The position numbers and the translations under genes are program-made. Under the pieces are notes generated by a model. That model was not told the DNA's origin. It ran no database searches and worked only from the letters and a program-made list of their open reading frames with translations. Positions 35,058 through 44,750 of a stretch of DNA of 64,000 nucleotides are shown here, one piece after another; within the stretch, counting starts at the first letter, position 1, and every line of letters starts with the position of its first letter. Source of the DNA: Sediminibacterium ginsengisoli (GTDB taxonomy: Bacteria; Bacteroidota; Bacteroidia; Chitinophagales; Chitinophagaceae); NCBI RefSeq assembly GCF_900167075.1, contig NZ_FUWH01000006.1:1-64000 (forward strand), written 5' to 3'.

Positions 35058-37457
35058 TTATTCGGTTCTTAAATTTTTAACAGGATTGGCCAGTGCTGCT
35101 TTTACTGCCTGAAGACTGATCGTTGCCAATGCAATAAGCAGAGCCAGTGCCGCGGCCAGTGCAAATATCCATATACCGATGTTGATCCTGTATGCAAAAT
35201 TATTCAACCAGCTGTTCATCATCATTAATGCCAGCGGGATGGCGATCAGTATAGACAAGGTTACCAGCAGTATGAATTCCCTCGATAATAAGGTGACAAT
35301 ATTGAAAACGCTTGCGCCCAGCACTTTCCTAATCCCGATCTCTCTTGTTTTTCTTTCCGCAGTGAATGCTGTAAGCCCAAACAGACCCAGTGCGGAAATG
35401 AAGAGTGCGATGCCGCAGAAGATCAGTACAAGTGTGGAGATCCTGTTGTCTGTGGCATATACGCTGTTAAACATTTCATCCAGGAACCAGTATTCGAACG
35501 GGAATTTCGACAGGTTCGCTTTCCAGATCTTTTCAATGGCGGCCAAAGCTTTTGCATTCTGCCCCGGCTGAACCTGTATGAACAACTGGAAACGCCATGG
35601 GTCATTGTACATTACAAGCGGACTGATCTTGTCGTGCATGCTCTTAAAATGGAAGTCTTTGATCACGCCGGAGATAATGCCCGTGTCTTTTCCAACCACA
35701 AAGCGCTGACCCAGTGCAGGTTTCCTGATATTCAGTTCTTTTACTGCCGTTTCGTTGAGCAGGAACTTCTTTACAGAGCTGAGATCTTCGGTATACCATT
35801 CACCTTCTGCAAGCTGTATGTTGAACATCTTCCTGAAATTGGTATCTGCCGAAAAACGGGTAATCGAAGGTTTAAAATCTTCAGGCCTGCCGTCCCAGTC
35901 GAACCCGCCGGATGAGAGGCTGAGGTTATTGACCATATTATCCTGCGCAACAGATACTTCAGCAATGGAGCTTTCTGCCTTCAATTGCTGCACGATGCTG
36001 TTCATGCCGCTTTTTTGCTTTTCTGCAGCTTCATATCCCCCGAAAGCTTTCCATGGAACGATCACGTTTACGATCTGCGATTTATTGTAACCGCTGTTCG
36101 ACCGTTGTATGTACTGCATCTGGTTAAAAATAACGATCGTGCCGATGATAAGGCCTACTGCAATTGAAAACTGTACTACCACCAGTGTTTTCCTGAAATA
36201 AGCATCTCTTATCCTGAGTAAGCCGATTCCCCGGAATACGTGTAATGGGTTGAAAGAGGAGAGCAGCAGGGCCGGGTAAATGCCATTCAGGACGGTTGTT
36301 GCCAGGATAGCAAGGCCGATGAGCTTCCACAATAAAATATCGTTCAGGGCAAGAATGAAATGATTGTCGGTAATCTTGTTGAACATAGGGAGCGATAACC
36401 TGAGCAGAACCAGTGTAAGTACTACCGATAACAGGCTCATCAGGAAAGATTCGGTAATGAATTGCAGGAACAGTTCTTTTCTGCCGGCACCAACGATCTT
36501 CCTGATGCTTACTTCCTTGGCACGGAGGCTGGCCCTTGCCGTTGTAAGATTCACGTAATTGATGCAGGCCATCAGCAGTAAAAGTATTCCGAGTAATGAA
36601 AAGACGTGAATGGTATTTTCATTGATATGTCTTGTGGCCGAACTTTGCAGCCCTGTCTCAAAGTGCATATCGGGCAATGCGGTAAGGCTTGATTTGATAT
36701 CTGATTCCAGTTTGCTTTTCCTGATCAGTGCGGTCAGCTTTGCTTCTGTCTGTTTGCTTTTTGCAGTCGGGCGCAGTTTTACAAATGTGAGGTAATTGAA
36801 ATTACCCCAGTCATTTTCGTCATTACGGGTGTCTTTGTCTGCCAGCCTGGCTTCAATGGGTATGAATATATCGAACTGGAAACTGGAGTTGGTCGGGTTG
36901 TCTGCTACTACGGCCTGAACGGTGTAGCTCATTGTATCTGAAAGCAGACTTTTGCCTACCGCATCACTATTGCCGAATAGTTTTTTGGCACGGGATTCTG
37001 TAAGAATGATATTGTTTGGATGCCTGTTAAATGAAGCCAGGCTTCCCGACAATACTTTATAACTGAACATGCTGAACCAGTTGCTGTCTACATATGCTCC
37101 GCCATGCTCCTTCATCAGGGTTCCGTTCCGGTTAATGATCAGCGGATTCCATGCGGCGCTGTAAAGTCTTGCTGTGTTTTCGATTTCAGGGATTTCTCTC
37201 TTGGCGGCATCTGCATAGATCAGCGGTGAGTTTTCCCATACCCAGGTATCACCGCTGCTGACTGTAAGATGATTGGTGATCCTGTAAATCCTGTCGGCAT
37301 CGGCGTGGTAGCGGTCATAACTCTTTTCATTCTGAACCCAGAACAGGATCAGGATGGCAGCGGTCATACCGATGGATAATCCGACGATATTGATAATAGT
37401 TGTTTTTTTCTGTTTCAGTATCGTACGCAATGATGTTTTGATATCCGTTTTTATCAT
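35058..37457 (-). CDS. MacB/FtsX-type ABC permease 5
   Basis: Inner membrane permease, 799 aa, built as two MacB_PCD-FtsX halves with eight predicted helices. N-terminal anchor SLRTILKQKKTTIINIVGLS; first FtsX block with KEVSIRKIVGAGRKELFLQF; second with REIGIRKVLGASVFNIVTLL; conserved C-terminus KAALANPVKNLRTE. Large periplasmic domains lie between the helices, as in MacB mechanotransmission transporters. Fifth in transcription order, 9 bp after permease 4. Confidence 0.92.
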   Translation of the reverse strand: MIKTDIKTSLRTILKQKKTTIINIVGLSIGMTAAILILFWVQNEKSYDRYHADADRIYRITNHLTVSSGDTWVWENSPLIYADAAKREIPEIENTARLYSAAWNPLIINRNGTLMKEHGGAYVDSNWFSMFSYKVLSGSLASFNRHPNNIILTESRAKKLFGNSDAVGKSLLSDTMSYTVQAVVADNPTNSSFQFDIFIPIEARLADKDTRNDENDWGNFNYLTFVKLRPTAKSKQTEAKLTALIRKSKLESDIKSSLTALPDMHFETGLQSSATRHINENTIHVFSLLGILLLLMACINYVNLTTARASLRAKEVSIRKIVGAGRKELFLQFITESFLMSLLSVVLTLVLLRLSLPMFNKITDNHFILALNDILLWKLIGLAILATTVLNGIYPALLLSSFNPLHVFRGIGLLRIRDAYFRKTLVVVQFSIAVGLIIGTIVIFNQMQYIQRSNSGYNKSQIVNVIVPWKAFGGYEAAEKQKSGMNSIVQQLKAESSIAEVSVAQDNMVNNLSLSSGGFDWDGRPEDFKPSITRFSADTNFRKMFNIQLAEGEWYTEDLSSVKKFLLNETAVKELNIRKPALGQRFVVGKDTGIISGVIKDFHFKSMHDKISPLVMYNDPWRFQLFIQVQPGQNAKALAAIEKIWKANLSKFPFEYWFLDEMFNSVYATDNRISTLVLIFCGIALFISALGLFGLTAFTAERKTREIGIRKVLGASVFNIVTLLSREFILLVTLSILIAIPLALMMMNSWLNNFAYRINIGIWIFALAAALALLIALATISLQAVKAALANPVKNLRTE

Positions 37458-37466
37458 GATGCTGGA

Positions 37467-39854
37467 TTATTCGGTTCTTAAACTTTTAACAGGATTTGCC
37501 AATGCGGCTTTTACAGCTCTGAGGCTAACGGTGATGATGGTGATGATCACTGCAAGCGCTCCGGCGAGGATGAATGTCCAGGCACTGATGGTAGTGCGGT
37601 AGGAGAAATCCTCCAGCCATTTATGCATGATCCACCAGCCGGCAGGAAAAGCGATCAGCGCCGCTATGCCTGAAAGTATCACGAATTCTTTTGAAAGTGT
37701 TGCAATGATATTGATCACAGATGCTCCTAACACTTTCCGGATACCGATCTCTTTCACACGCTGCTGGGCGGCATAAGCCGACAAACCAAACAGTCCCATG
37801 CAGGCAAGTAATATCGCTATTCCCGAAAACAGGCTCATAACCTTGCCTAACCTGATCTCGGAACTGTACATCTTGTTGTATACTTCATCCAGGAAGCTGT
37901 AATCAAAAGGCCTGTGCGGGATCAGTTCTTTCCATTTGTTCTCCAGGGAAGCAATCGTCTGCTGCATATTCTGGCCGCTGAGTTTGATCAGCATGGTAGC
38001 GCCTCTTGGCTCGGGGAAAAGAACGAGACCGCCGATGGGTGTATGCAAAGATTCGAAATTGAAATCTTTTACAACGCCTTTGATCAGCCCCGGACGATGA
38101 TTGCCGAGGAACATTTTCTGGCCAACAGCCTGCTGCGGTGTCAAGCCTAACTGGCGCGCAGCGGTTTCATTGATGACATAGTGATAGATGTTCTCTTCCT
38201 GTACTTCTTTTCCAAGATCAAGTATATCCTGCCTTGAAAAGTCAGTCCCGGCGATCAGCTGCAGGCCTGTTGTTTTAATAAACTCTTCATCAACAGGGTT
38301 TGCCTTTACATTGATCTGCACATCTTCCGGCATGGTAGCATTACGCATGTTATAACCACCAACAATTTTTGTAGGTGGATTCATTGCCCTCGAGATATTC
38401 AGTACACCCGGATTTGTTTTGAAACCGGTTTTGATGGCGTCTATATTGTCGAGGATCTTCTGATCCATCGGTACTATCAACGTGTGTTCCCTGTTATAGC
38501 CCAGTTTGCTGTGCTGGATATAATGCAGCTGGTTTTGTATCACAAACGTGCATACGATCAGGAACACAGAGATCACGAACTGGAAAACGATCAGCGATTT
38601 CCGGGTAAAAAGTCCTGATCGCGTGTTCTTGAAACTGCCTTTCAAGACTTTAACAGGATTGAAGCCCGCCAGCACCAGCGCAGGATAACTCCCCGCCAGA
38701 AAACTGACACTGCCGAGAACGAATAACGTCAGTGCCAGCGGTACGGGTTCCAATAATGATATAATGGAAAGCTGTTTGTCTGCCAGCTGGTTAAAATAAG
38801 GCAGTGTGATGAGGAGTACAAGAATACTCAACACCAGCGAAATTGCGCAAAGCAGGAAGGACTCGCCTATATACTGGTAGAAAAGCTGATTCTTGGCCGC
38901 ACCCAGTACTTTCCTGATCCCTACTTCACGAGCTCTTTCCATAGAACTGGCCGTGCCGAGGTTGATATAGGTAAAGCAGGCGATCGCCAGCATCAGTAAT
39001 GCTGCTGCTATGATGATCCAGATATAGGTAATACTGCTGTTCGGTTCGAATCCGCTGTAAGGAGAGTAAAGGTGTATGCTTTTCATCGGTTCCAGGTGGA
39101 ACAGTATATAGGTCTTGGATGTCTCACCCATTTCCTTTTTCATGAAAGCCGGGATCTTGCTTTGAAGCGAAGCGATGGATGCTTCGTTTTTCAGCAGGAG
39201 ATAAGTGGTATAATTTGCGTTCCAGTATGTTTCTTCCTGTGCCGGGCCGAGTGAAGAAAAGGATGCCAGCATGTTGTATTTGATCTGTGAATTGGAGGGG
39301 CAATCAGCTGTAATGCCCGTAACCACAAATGGTCTCGCGTTGCTTCCCACAGCAAGGGTTTTGCCGATCGGGTTCTCATCTCCGAAATATTTTTTGGCTG
39401 AGGACCTTGTGAGTACAATTTTGTCAGGCCCCTGCAATGCAGTACGGGGGTCACCGCTCAGCAGCGGAAAAGTAAACATGTTAAAGAAGTTGGAATCTGC
39501 ATATACGAAGCCGTTTTCATTGAACAGCCGGTCGTTGTATTTTACCACATTCCTGGCGTCGTACAGACGAATAGCGGATTCCACTTCCGGGAAATTTTTC
39601 TTAAACGCCGGTGCTACTTTGGTGCTGGTGAAATTCCCCTTGGTCACATTTTCGCCAAAGCTGTATTCCATGATCACGCGCACTGTCCGGCTTCCCTTCT
39701 CCTGGAAGTCATCATAGCTGAGTTCATGCTTTATATATAACCCGATCAGCAGGCAACAACTGATGCCGATGGTTAATCCGATGATGTTGATGCCTGAAAA
39801 AAGGCGGTTTTTCCAGAGACTCCTGAACGCTGTTTTAAAATAATTCGTGAACAT
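37467..39854 (-). CDS. MacB/FtsX-type ABC permease 4
   Basis: Paralogue of its neighbours, 795 aa, same double MacB_PCD-FtsX plan. It starts MFTNYFKTAFRSLWKNRLFS. FtsX blocks contain REVGIRKVLGAAKNQLFYQY and KEIGIRKVLGASVINIIATL; the end is KAALANPVKSLRTE. Compared with permease 5 it shares the C-terminal helices most closely, suggesting a recent duplication or shared selection. The gap to permease 3 is 24 bp. Confidence 0.92.
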   Translation of the reverse strand: MFTNYFKTAFRSLWKNRLFSGINIIGLTIGISCCLLIGLYIKHELSYDDFQEKGSRTVRVIMEYSFGENVTKGNFTSTKVAPAFKKNFPEVESAIRLYDARNVVKYNDRLFNENGFVYADSNFFNMFTFPLLSGDPRTALQGPDKIVLTRSSAKKYFGDENPIGKTLAVGSNARPFVVTGITADCPSNSQIKYNMLASFSSLGPAQEETYWNANYTTYLLLKNEASIASLQSKIPAFMKKEMGETSKTYILFHLEPMKSIHLYSPYSGFEPNSSITYIWIIIAAALLMLAIACFTYINLGTASSMERAREVGIRKVLGAAKNQLFYQYIGESFLLCAISLVLSILVLLITLPYFNQLADKQLSIISLLEPVPLALTLFVLGSVSFLAGSYPALVLAGFNPVKVLKGSFKNTRSGLFTRKSLIVFQFVISVFLIVCTFVIQNQLHYIQHSKLGYNREHTLIVPMDQKILDNIDAIKTGFKTNPGVLNISRAMNPPTKIVGGYNMRNATMPEDVQINVKANPVDEEFIKTTGLQLIAGTDFSRQDILDLGKEVQEENIYHYVINETAARQLGLTPQQAVGQKMFLGNHRPGLIKGVVKDFNFESLHTPIGGLVLFPEPRGATMLIKLSGQNMQQTIASLENKWKELIPHRPFDYSFLDEVYNKMYSSEIRLGKVMSLFSGIAILLACMGLFGLSAYAAQQRVKEIGIRKVLGASVINIIATLSKEFVILSGIAALIAFPAGWWIMHKWLEDFSYRTTISAWTFILAGALAVIITIITVSLRAVKAALANPVKSLRTE

Positions 39855-39878
39855 ATATGTATGGTTGTCGCTTTTTAA

Positions 39879-42290
39879 TTATTCGCTCTTTAAGCTTTTT
39901 ACCGGGTTTGCTATCGCGGCCCTGATGGTTTGTATACAGATTGTTACCAGTGCGATCAGCAGCGCAATACCGCCGGCCAAGAGGAAGATCCAGGCGCTGA
40001 TATGGATTCTGTAAGCAAAATCCTGCAGCCATTTGTTCATCGCCCACCATGCAATAGGAGTTGCAATAGTGAGAGCGATCAGGATCAGACCGATAAAGTC
40101 TTTCGATATAAGTGTTGTGATATTAAGCACCGATGCTCCCAGCACTTTACGGATGCCGATCTCTTTTGTACGTTGCATGATGACCAACACAACGATGGCA
40201 AACAGTCCCATACATGAGATCAGAATGGCCAATACAGCGCCGCTGATGAATATTTTGGATATGCGTTCTTCTTTGCGATACTGCTTTTCCGTGTTCTCAT
40301 CCAGGAAAGAAATCTGGCTTTCTGCTTTTGGATTTACAGTATGCCATACTTTATTAACGGCATCCATTGATGCAGGCAGGTTTTCTGGTTTTACTTTAAC
40401 GAAAATGTAAGAAAGCGTCCAGTTTTTCCTGATGCACATGGTTAAGGGTGTAATTTCTTTGTGCAGGGATTTGAAATGATAATTTTTGACCACGCCCGCA
40501 ACCTGCAGATGAGAACCATCTAAATCAAGATTTGCATCGAGCGGATTCTTTTCCCCGATCTCGGCGGCCATCGCTTCATTAATGATCACAACACCTGAGT
40601 CTGTTCCGAAATCTCTTGAGAAATCGCGGCCCTGTAACAGGGTAAGGCCTAATGTACTGATGTAGTCATAGTCAACACGCAGCCAGTTGGTCTTTACTGT
40701 TTTACCCTTATACTGGAATCCTATCACGGAATTTGAAGTGCTGCCATCGCGACCTCTGCCCAGGTTGATGTCGGTTCCTGTTACACTCAGCACATTCGGT
40801 ACTTTGGCCAGCTGAACACGCATTAATTCCAGCGCTCGTTCCTGCCCGATATTGTTCCCGATCGGGATACTGATGATCTGTTCCTTGTTATAACCAAGAG
40901 GTTTTGTTCTCATATAATTCAACTGCTGCCATACAATCGATGTGCAGATGATGAGCAAGCCTGATAATACAAATTGTACAACCATCAGGCTATTGCGAAG
41001 CCTGTGATTCTTTCCTGTGGTGATCTTGCCTTTTACGGTCTGGGAGGTGTTCAGCGCAGACATGATCCAGGCCGGATAACCTCCGGCCAGGATACTAACC
41101 AGTAAAAAGCCCGCCGCGAAAATGATAATCAGTTGCGGTGACCTTAAGATGTCTGTTGAGAAAGCCTGGTAAAAATTGGTTTTATAATAAGGGAGCAACA
41201 GCCTGGCCAGTAACATACCCATCAGCAGGGAGAAAAGACAGATGACAAATGATTCTCCCCAAAACTGGAGTAGTATCTGGCGTCTGCCGGCTCCCATGAC
41301 CTTACGCATTCCGATTTCCCTTGCACGGGTAAACGTACGGCCGAGAGAAAGATTAACGAAGTTTACAGAAGCGATAAAAAGAATAAAGGCGCCGATCAGA
41401 AGCAGGAGATAAGCGTAAAACCTGCTCACGCCACCGGTATTCAGTATGGGGCTGAAATGCAGATCTGTGATAGGGATGAGTTTCAGCCTTAGTAGTTCAC
41501 CATCTGCATCCGGACGGCCGCCATCTTTCTTCAGTTGTTCAAGATCGTCCTTATAATATTTATGTATGAAGTTAATCAGCTTTTTTTCAAATGCAGCCTG
41601 GGTTACGCCGGTATTCAGCTGTATATAAACGTCATGTGTTGAGCTAGACCAGTTATCGGCGTAAGGTTCGTAATTGGGAAAGTTCTCGAACCGGGTGATC
41701 ATATCAAATGTGATGCTTGAATTGAGCGGAGCATCCTCCATTACACCTGAAACGGTATAATCTTTCCACTCATCATGTATTTTGATATTGAGTGTTTTGC
41801 CAACCGGGTATTCCTTCCCGAAAATGGCTTCTGCCGATTTCTGGGAAATTACAATATCAGATTTGTTGTTCAGTGCAGTTTCCTTGTTACCACTGATTAG
41901 GGGATAAGTGAACATGCGCAGAAAGTCGGCATCTGTGGTACGGATCAGCTTGCTGAACTCTTTGCCATTGTATCGGATCGTGCTGCCTCCGATGCTTCCG
42001 TAGCGGGATATATGTACAATGTCAGGGAACTCTGCCTTGAGCGCCGGCGTGAGTGGCACGGGCATCGTGGAGTTGGTCTCCGTATTATTAGGACGATGCG
42101 TCTCTATATACAGTTGGTATAATGAATTTTTGTTTTTATTAAAGCTGTCAAATGTCAGCTCATTCATAGCAGTCATCGCGAGCAGAATAGTTGCCGTAAA
42201 AGCAATACCCATGCCCGTAATGTTGATCAGCGTAAATGATTTATGTTTCCAGAGATTCCTGAATGCTATTTTTAAATAGTTTTTGAACAT
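39879..42290 (-). CDS. MacB/FtsX-type ABC permease 3
   Basis: Double MacB_PCD-FtsX permease, 803 aa, starting MFKNYLKIAFRNLWKHKSFT. FtsX blocks: REIGMRKVMGAGRRQILLQF and KEIGIRKVLGASVLNITTLI. The end reads RAAIANPVKSLKSE. The periplasmic segment after the first helix is the most divergent part, as expected if it recognises a distinct partner or substrate. The gap to permease 2 is 26 bp. Confidence 0.92.
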   Translation of the reverse strand: MFKNYLKIAFRNLWKHKSFTLINITGMGIAFTATILLAMTAMNELTFDSFNKNKNSLYQLYIETHRPNNTETNSTMPVPLTPALKAEFPDIVHISRYGSIGGSTIRYNGKEFSKLIRTTDADFLRMFTYPLISGNKETALNNKSDIVISQKSAEAIFGKEYPVGKTLNIKIHDEWKDYTVSGVMEDAPLNSSITFDMITRFENFPNYEPYADNWSSSTHDVYIQLNTGVTQAAFEKKLINFIHKYYKDDLEQLKKDGGRPDADGELLRLKLIPITDLHFSPILNTGGVSRFYAYLLLLIGAFILFIASVNFVNLSLGRTFTRAREIGMRKVMGAGRRQILLQFWGESFVICLFSLLMGMLLARLLLPYYKTNFYQAFSTDILRSPQLIIIFAAGFLLVSILAGGYPAWIMSALNTSQTVKGKITTGKNHRLRNSLMVVQFVLSGLLIICTSIVWQQLNYMRTKPLGYNKEQIISIPIGNNIGQERALELMRVQLAKVPNVLSVTGTDINLGRGRDGSTSNSVIGFQYKGKTVKTNWLRVDYDYISTLGLTLLQGRDFSRDFGTDSGVVIINEAMAAEIGEKNPLDANLDLDGSHLQVAGVVKNYHFKSLHKEITPLTMCIRKNWTLSYIFVKVKPENLPASMDAVNKVWHTVNPKAESQISFLDENTEKQYRKEERISKIFISGAVLAILISCMGLFAIVVLVIMQRTKEIGIRKVLGASVLNITTLISKDFIGLILIALTIATPIAWWAMNKWLQDFAYRIHISAWIFLLAGGIALLIALVTICIQTIRAAIANPVKSLKSE

Positions 42291-42316
42291 AAATTACTTT
42301 TTAATTGATTGATGTA

Positions 42317-44728
42317 TTATTCGTTTCTCAGGCTGTTCACAGGATTGGCAAACGCTGCTTTGGCCGCACGGTAACCGACAGTGATCCATGCGATGCATAA
42401 TGAGCCTGCTATTGAAACAACGAAGAACCAGATGCCCATGTCTATCCGGAATACAAACTTGTTCAGCCAGTCGCGCATAAAATAATAAGCAAGCGGTGCT
42501 GCTATGAGAAATGAAATACTGATCAGTAAGGTGAACTCCTTCGAAAACAGATAGATGATATTGGCCGCAGATGCACCCAGCACTTTGCGGATGCCCACTT
42601 CCTTGGTTCGTTGTACTGCCATGAAGGAAACAAGTCCGTATAAACCCAGGCAGGAAATAAAGATCGCTATACCGGCAAATACTTTATACAGTTGTGATAA
42701 CTGGTTTTCCTGCCGATAAAAGTTCCTGATCTTTTCATCCATGAACTGATATTCGTATACATAGTCAGGGAATGATTCGTTCCAGATCTTTTCTATTTTT
42801 GCCAGCAGTTCCTTGGATTTGCTCATGTCGATGCGTACACTGATCATGCGGTAACTGCGTTCGCGGGTTCCCATTACAACAGGGTTCATTTCGTCTTTGA
42901 GCGAGTTGGAGTGGAAATCTTTTACCACACCAACGATCGGCGCTACAATCCTGCCATCCCAGAAATTGATCTCTTTTCCTAGCGCTTCTTCCGGACTCTT
43001 CAAACCGAGTTTGCGCACAAGCGTTTCATTCACCACGAATTCCCTGGTTGTATCACTTTCAATATAAGGCCGGCCGGCCACCATTTGCAGGCCATAGGTA
43101 CTGAAATAACCGGTATCGGCCCATTTCAGGCTGGGCTCAAAATTGATGGGCACTGGTGAATGGTCGAAATTGAAATCACTGGACCACGCGCCGAAATCGG
43201 CAGGTGCAGAAAAACTGTAGCTCACATTGCTGATGCCTGGTTGCTGCATCAGTCGTTCGCGGACAATATTCCTTTTGGAATGACTAACACTGTCTGCCGG
43301 AAGGGGGATATTCAGCACGGCCTGCTGGTTGAAGCCGAGCGAGGTGGAGCGGAAAAAGTTCATTTGTGAAATCACAACCAGCGTGGCAATGATCAGTACC
43401 TGCGCAATCCCGAACTGAAGAACTACCAGTACGCGTCTTAAAGAGAGTCCACCGATACTTTTGGCTGAAAGCTTGCTTTTCAGCGCGCTGATCGGGTTAA
43501 AGCCGGAAAGGATGAGTGCCGGATAGAATCCCGAAAGAAAAGTAACGCATACGATCACGGCAACAAGGAATAACAGCAACTGCGGGATCTGCCCGGCTCC
43601 GGGCGTGATGCTGACTTCCATCAGGTCGGAAAGGAATGGCAGCATGAGCCATGTGACTACTGTTGCAAGGCAGGCTGCTATAAAAGTGATAATAAAGGTT
43701 TCGCCCATGAATTGAAATACCAGTTGCCTGCGCGTGCCGCCGAGTACTTTTCTGATACCAACTTCTTTTGACCTGTTTACCGCCTGTGCAGTAGAAAGAT
43801 TGATGAAGTTCACGCATGCGATGATCAGCAGAAATGCTGCGATCAGTGCAAGGCCGCGGATCAGTTCCTTGCTGAAAGTACGTTCGTTATAAGTGCCGAA
43901 TCTCTCGTCGAAGTGGATTTCATTCAGCGGCTGAAGATGATATGATATTTTGGTAAGCGTAGTTGAACTTTCTGGTGCATGTTTTTTTCTGAAAGCGATC
44001 AGCATGTTGTTGAATTGTGCTGCTGACATATTCTCAGGCAGAACAATGATGCAGTTCTGGTCGCTGGTTGTGCTTTGCCAGTCGGTATTAGTCATCAGCG
44101 AACGGTTGCTGCTCTGGGAGATCACAACTCCAAACGGGTAATCAGAGTTCTCAGGAACATCTTCAAATACGCCGGTTATTTTGATGGGTTGGCTTTTTTC
44201 GTAAACGATACTTTTTCCAACTGCCTGTTGCCAGCTGCCAAAATATTTAACGGCGAGCGAACGCGATAAGGCAGCGGTAAACGGATCGGTAATTGCAGTA
44301 GCAGGATCGCCTGCCAGCCATTTGTTGTCGAAGATTTTGAATACCTGGGGTTCTGTAAAAAACACGCCTTTCAGTTCCCGGAACTTTTTAACGGGTTTGC
44401 CGTCTTCCAGTACGGTGATCATATCGTTGCCTCTCGACATCATATTCGCCACTTCAAGCTGCGGGTAGTCTACACGCAAAGCCTGTGCAACGGGAACGGA
44501 TACGCCGCTGCTGTAATCAAGCCCGCCCGAACGGTCGAATACGGTTGTGACGCGATAGATCCTGTCTTTTTTAGCATGGTAATCATCGAAGCTCAGTTCA
44601 AAGCGGATTACCAGGAATATGAGCAGGCAGGATGCAATGCCAATAGTCAGGCCTGCTACATTAATGAGCAGGAAACTTTTATTGCGTGCAAGGTTCCTGA
44701 AAGCGGTAACGAAATAGTTCTTCAGCAT
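42317..44728 (-). CDS. MacB/FtsX-type ABC permease 2
   Basis: Double MacB_PCD-FtsX permease, 803 aa. Starts MLKNYFVTAFRNLARNKSFL; FtsX blocks KEVGIRKVLGGTRRQLVFQF and KEVGIRKVLGASAANIIYLF; end KAAFANPVNSLRNE. The GGT in the first block replaces the GAG/GAS of the others. The gap to permease 1 is 22 bp, so all five are certainly cotranscribed. Confidence 0.92.
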   Translation of the reverse strand: MLKNYFVTAFRNLARNKSFLLINVAGLTIGIASCLLIFLVIRFELSFDDYHAKKDRIYRVTTVFDRSGGLDYSSGVSVPVAQALRVDYPQLEVANMMSRGNDMITVLEDGKPVKKFRELKGVFFTEPQVFKIFDNKWLAGDPATAITDPFTAALSRSLAVKYFGSWQQAVGKSIVYEKSQPIKITGVFEDVPENSDYPFGVVISQSSNRSLMTNTDWQSTTSDQNCIIVLPENMSAAQFNNMLIAFRKKHAPESSTTLTKISYHLQPLNEIHFDERFGTYNERTFSKELIRGLALIAAFLLIIACVNFINLSTAQAVNRSKEVGIRKVLGGTRRQLVFQFMGETFIITFIAACLATVVTWLMLPFLSDLMEVSITPGAGQIPQLLLFLVAVIVCVTFLSGFYPALILSGFNPISALKSKLSAKSIGGLSLRRVLVVLQFGIAQVLIIATLVVISQMNFFRSTSLGFNQQAVLNIPLPADSVSHSKRNIVRERLMQQPGISNVSYSFSAPADFGAWSSDFNFDHSPVPINFEPSLKWADTGYFSTYGLQMVAGRPYIESDTTREFVVNETLVRKLGLKSPEEALGKEINFWDGRIVAPIVGVVKDFHSNSLKDEMNPVVMGTRERSYRMISVRIDMSKSKELLAKIEKIWNESFPDYVYEYQFMDEKIRNFYRQENQLSQLYKVFAGIAIFISCLGLYGLVSFMAVQRTKEVGIRKVLGASAANIIYLFSKEFTLLISISFLIAAPLAYYFMRDWLNKFVFRIDMGIWFFVVSIAGSLCIAWITVGYRAAKAAFANPVNSLRNE

Positions 44729-44750
44729 CTGCAGTGGTTTTAGATAAAGA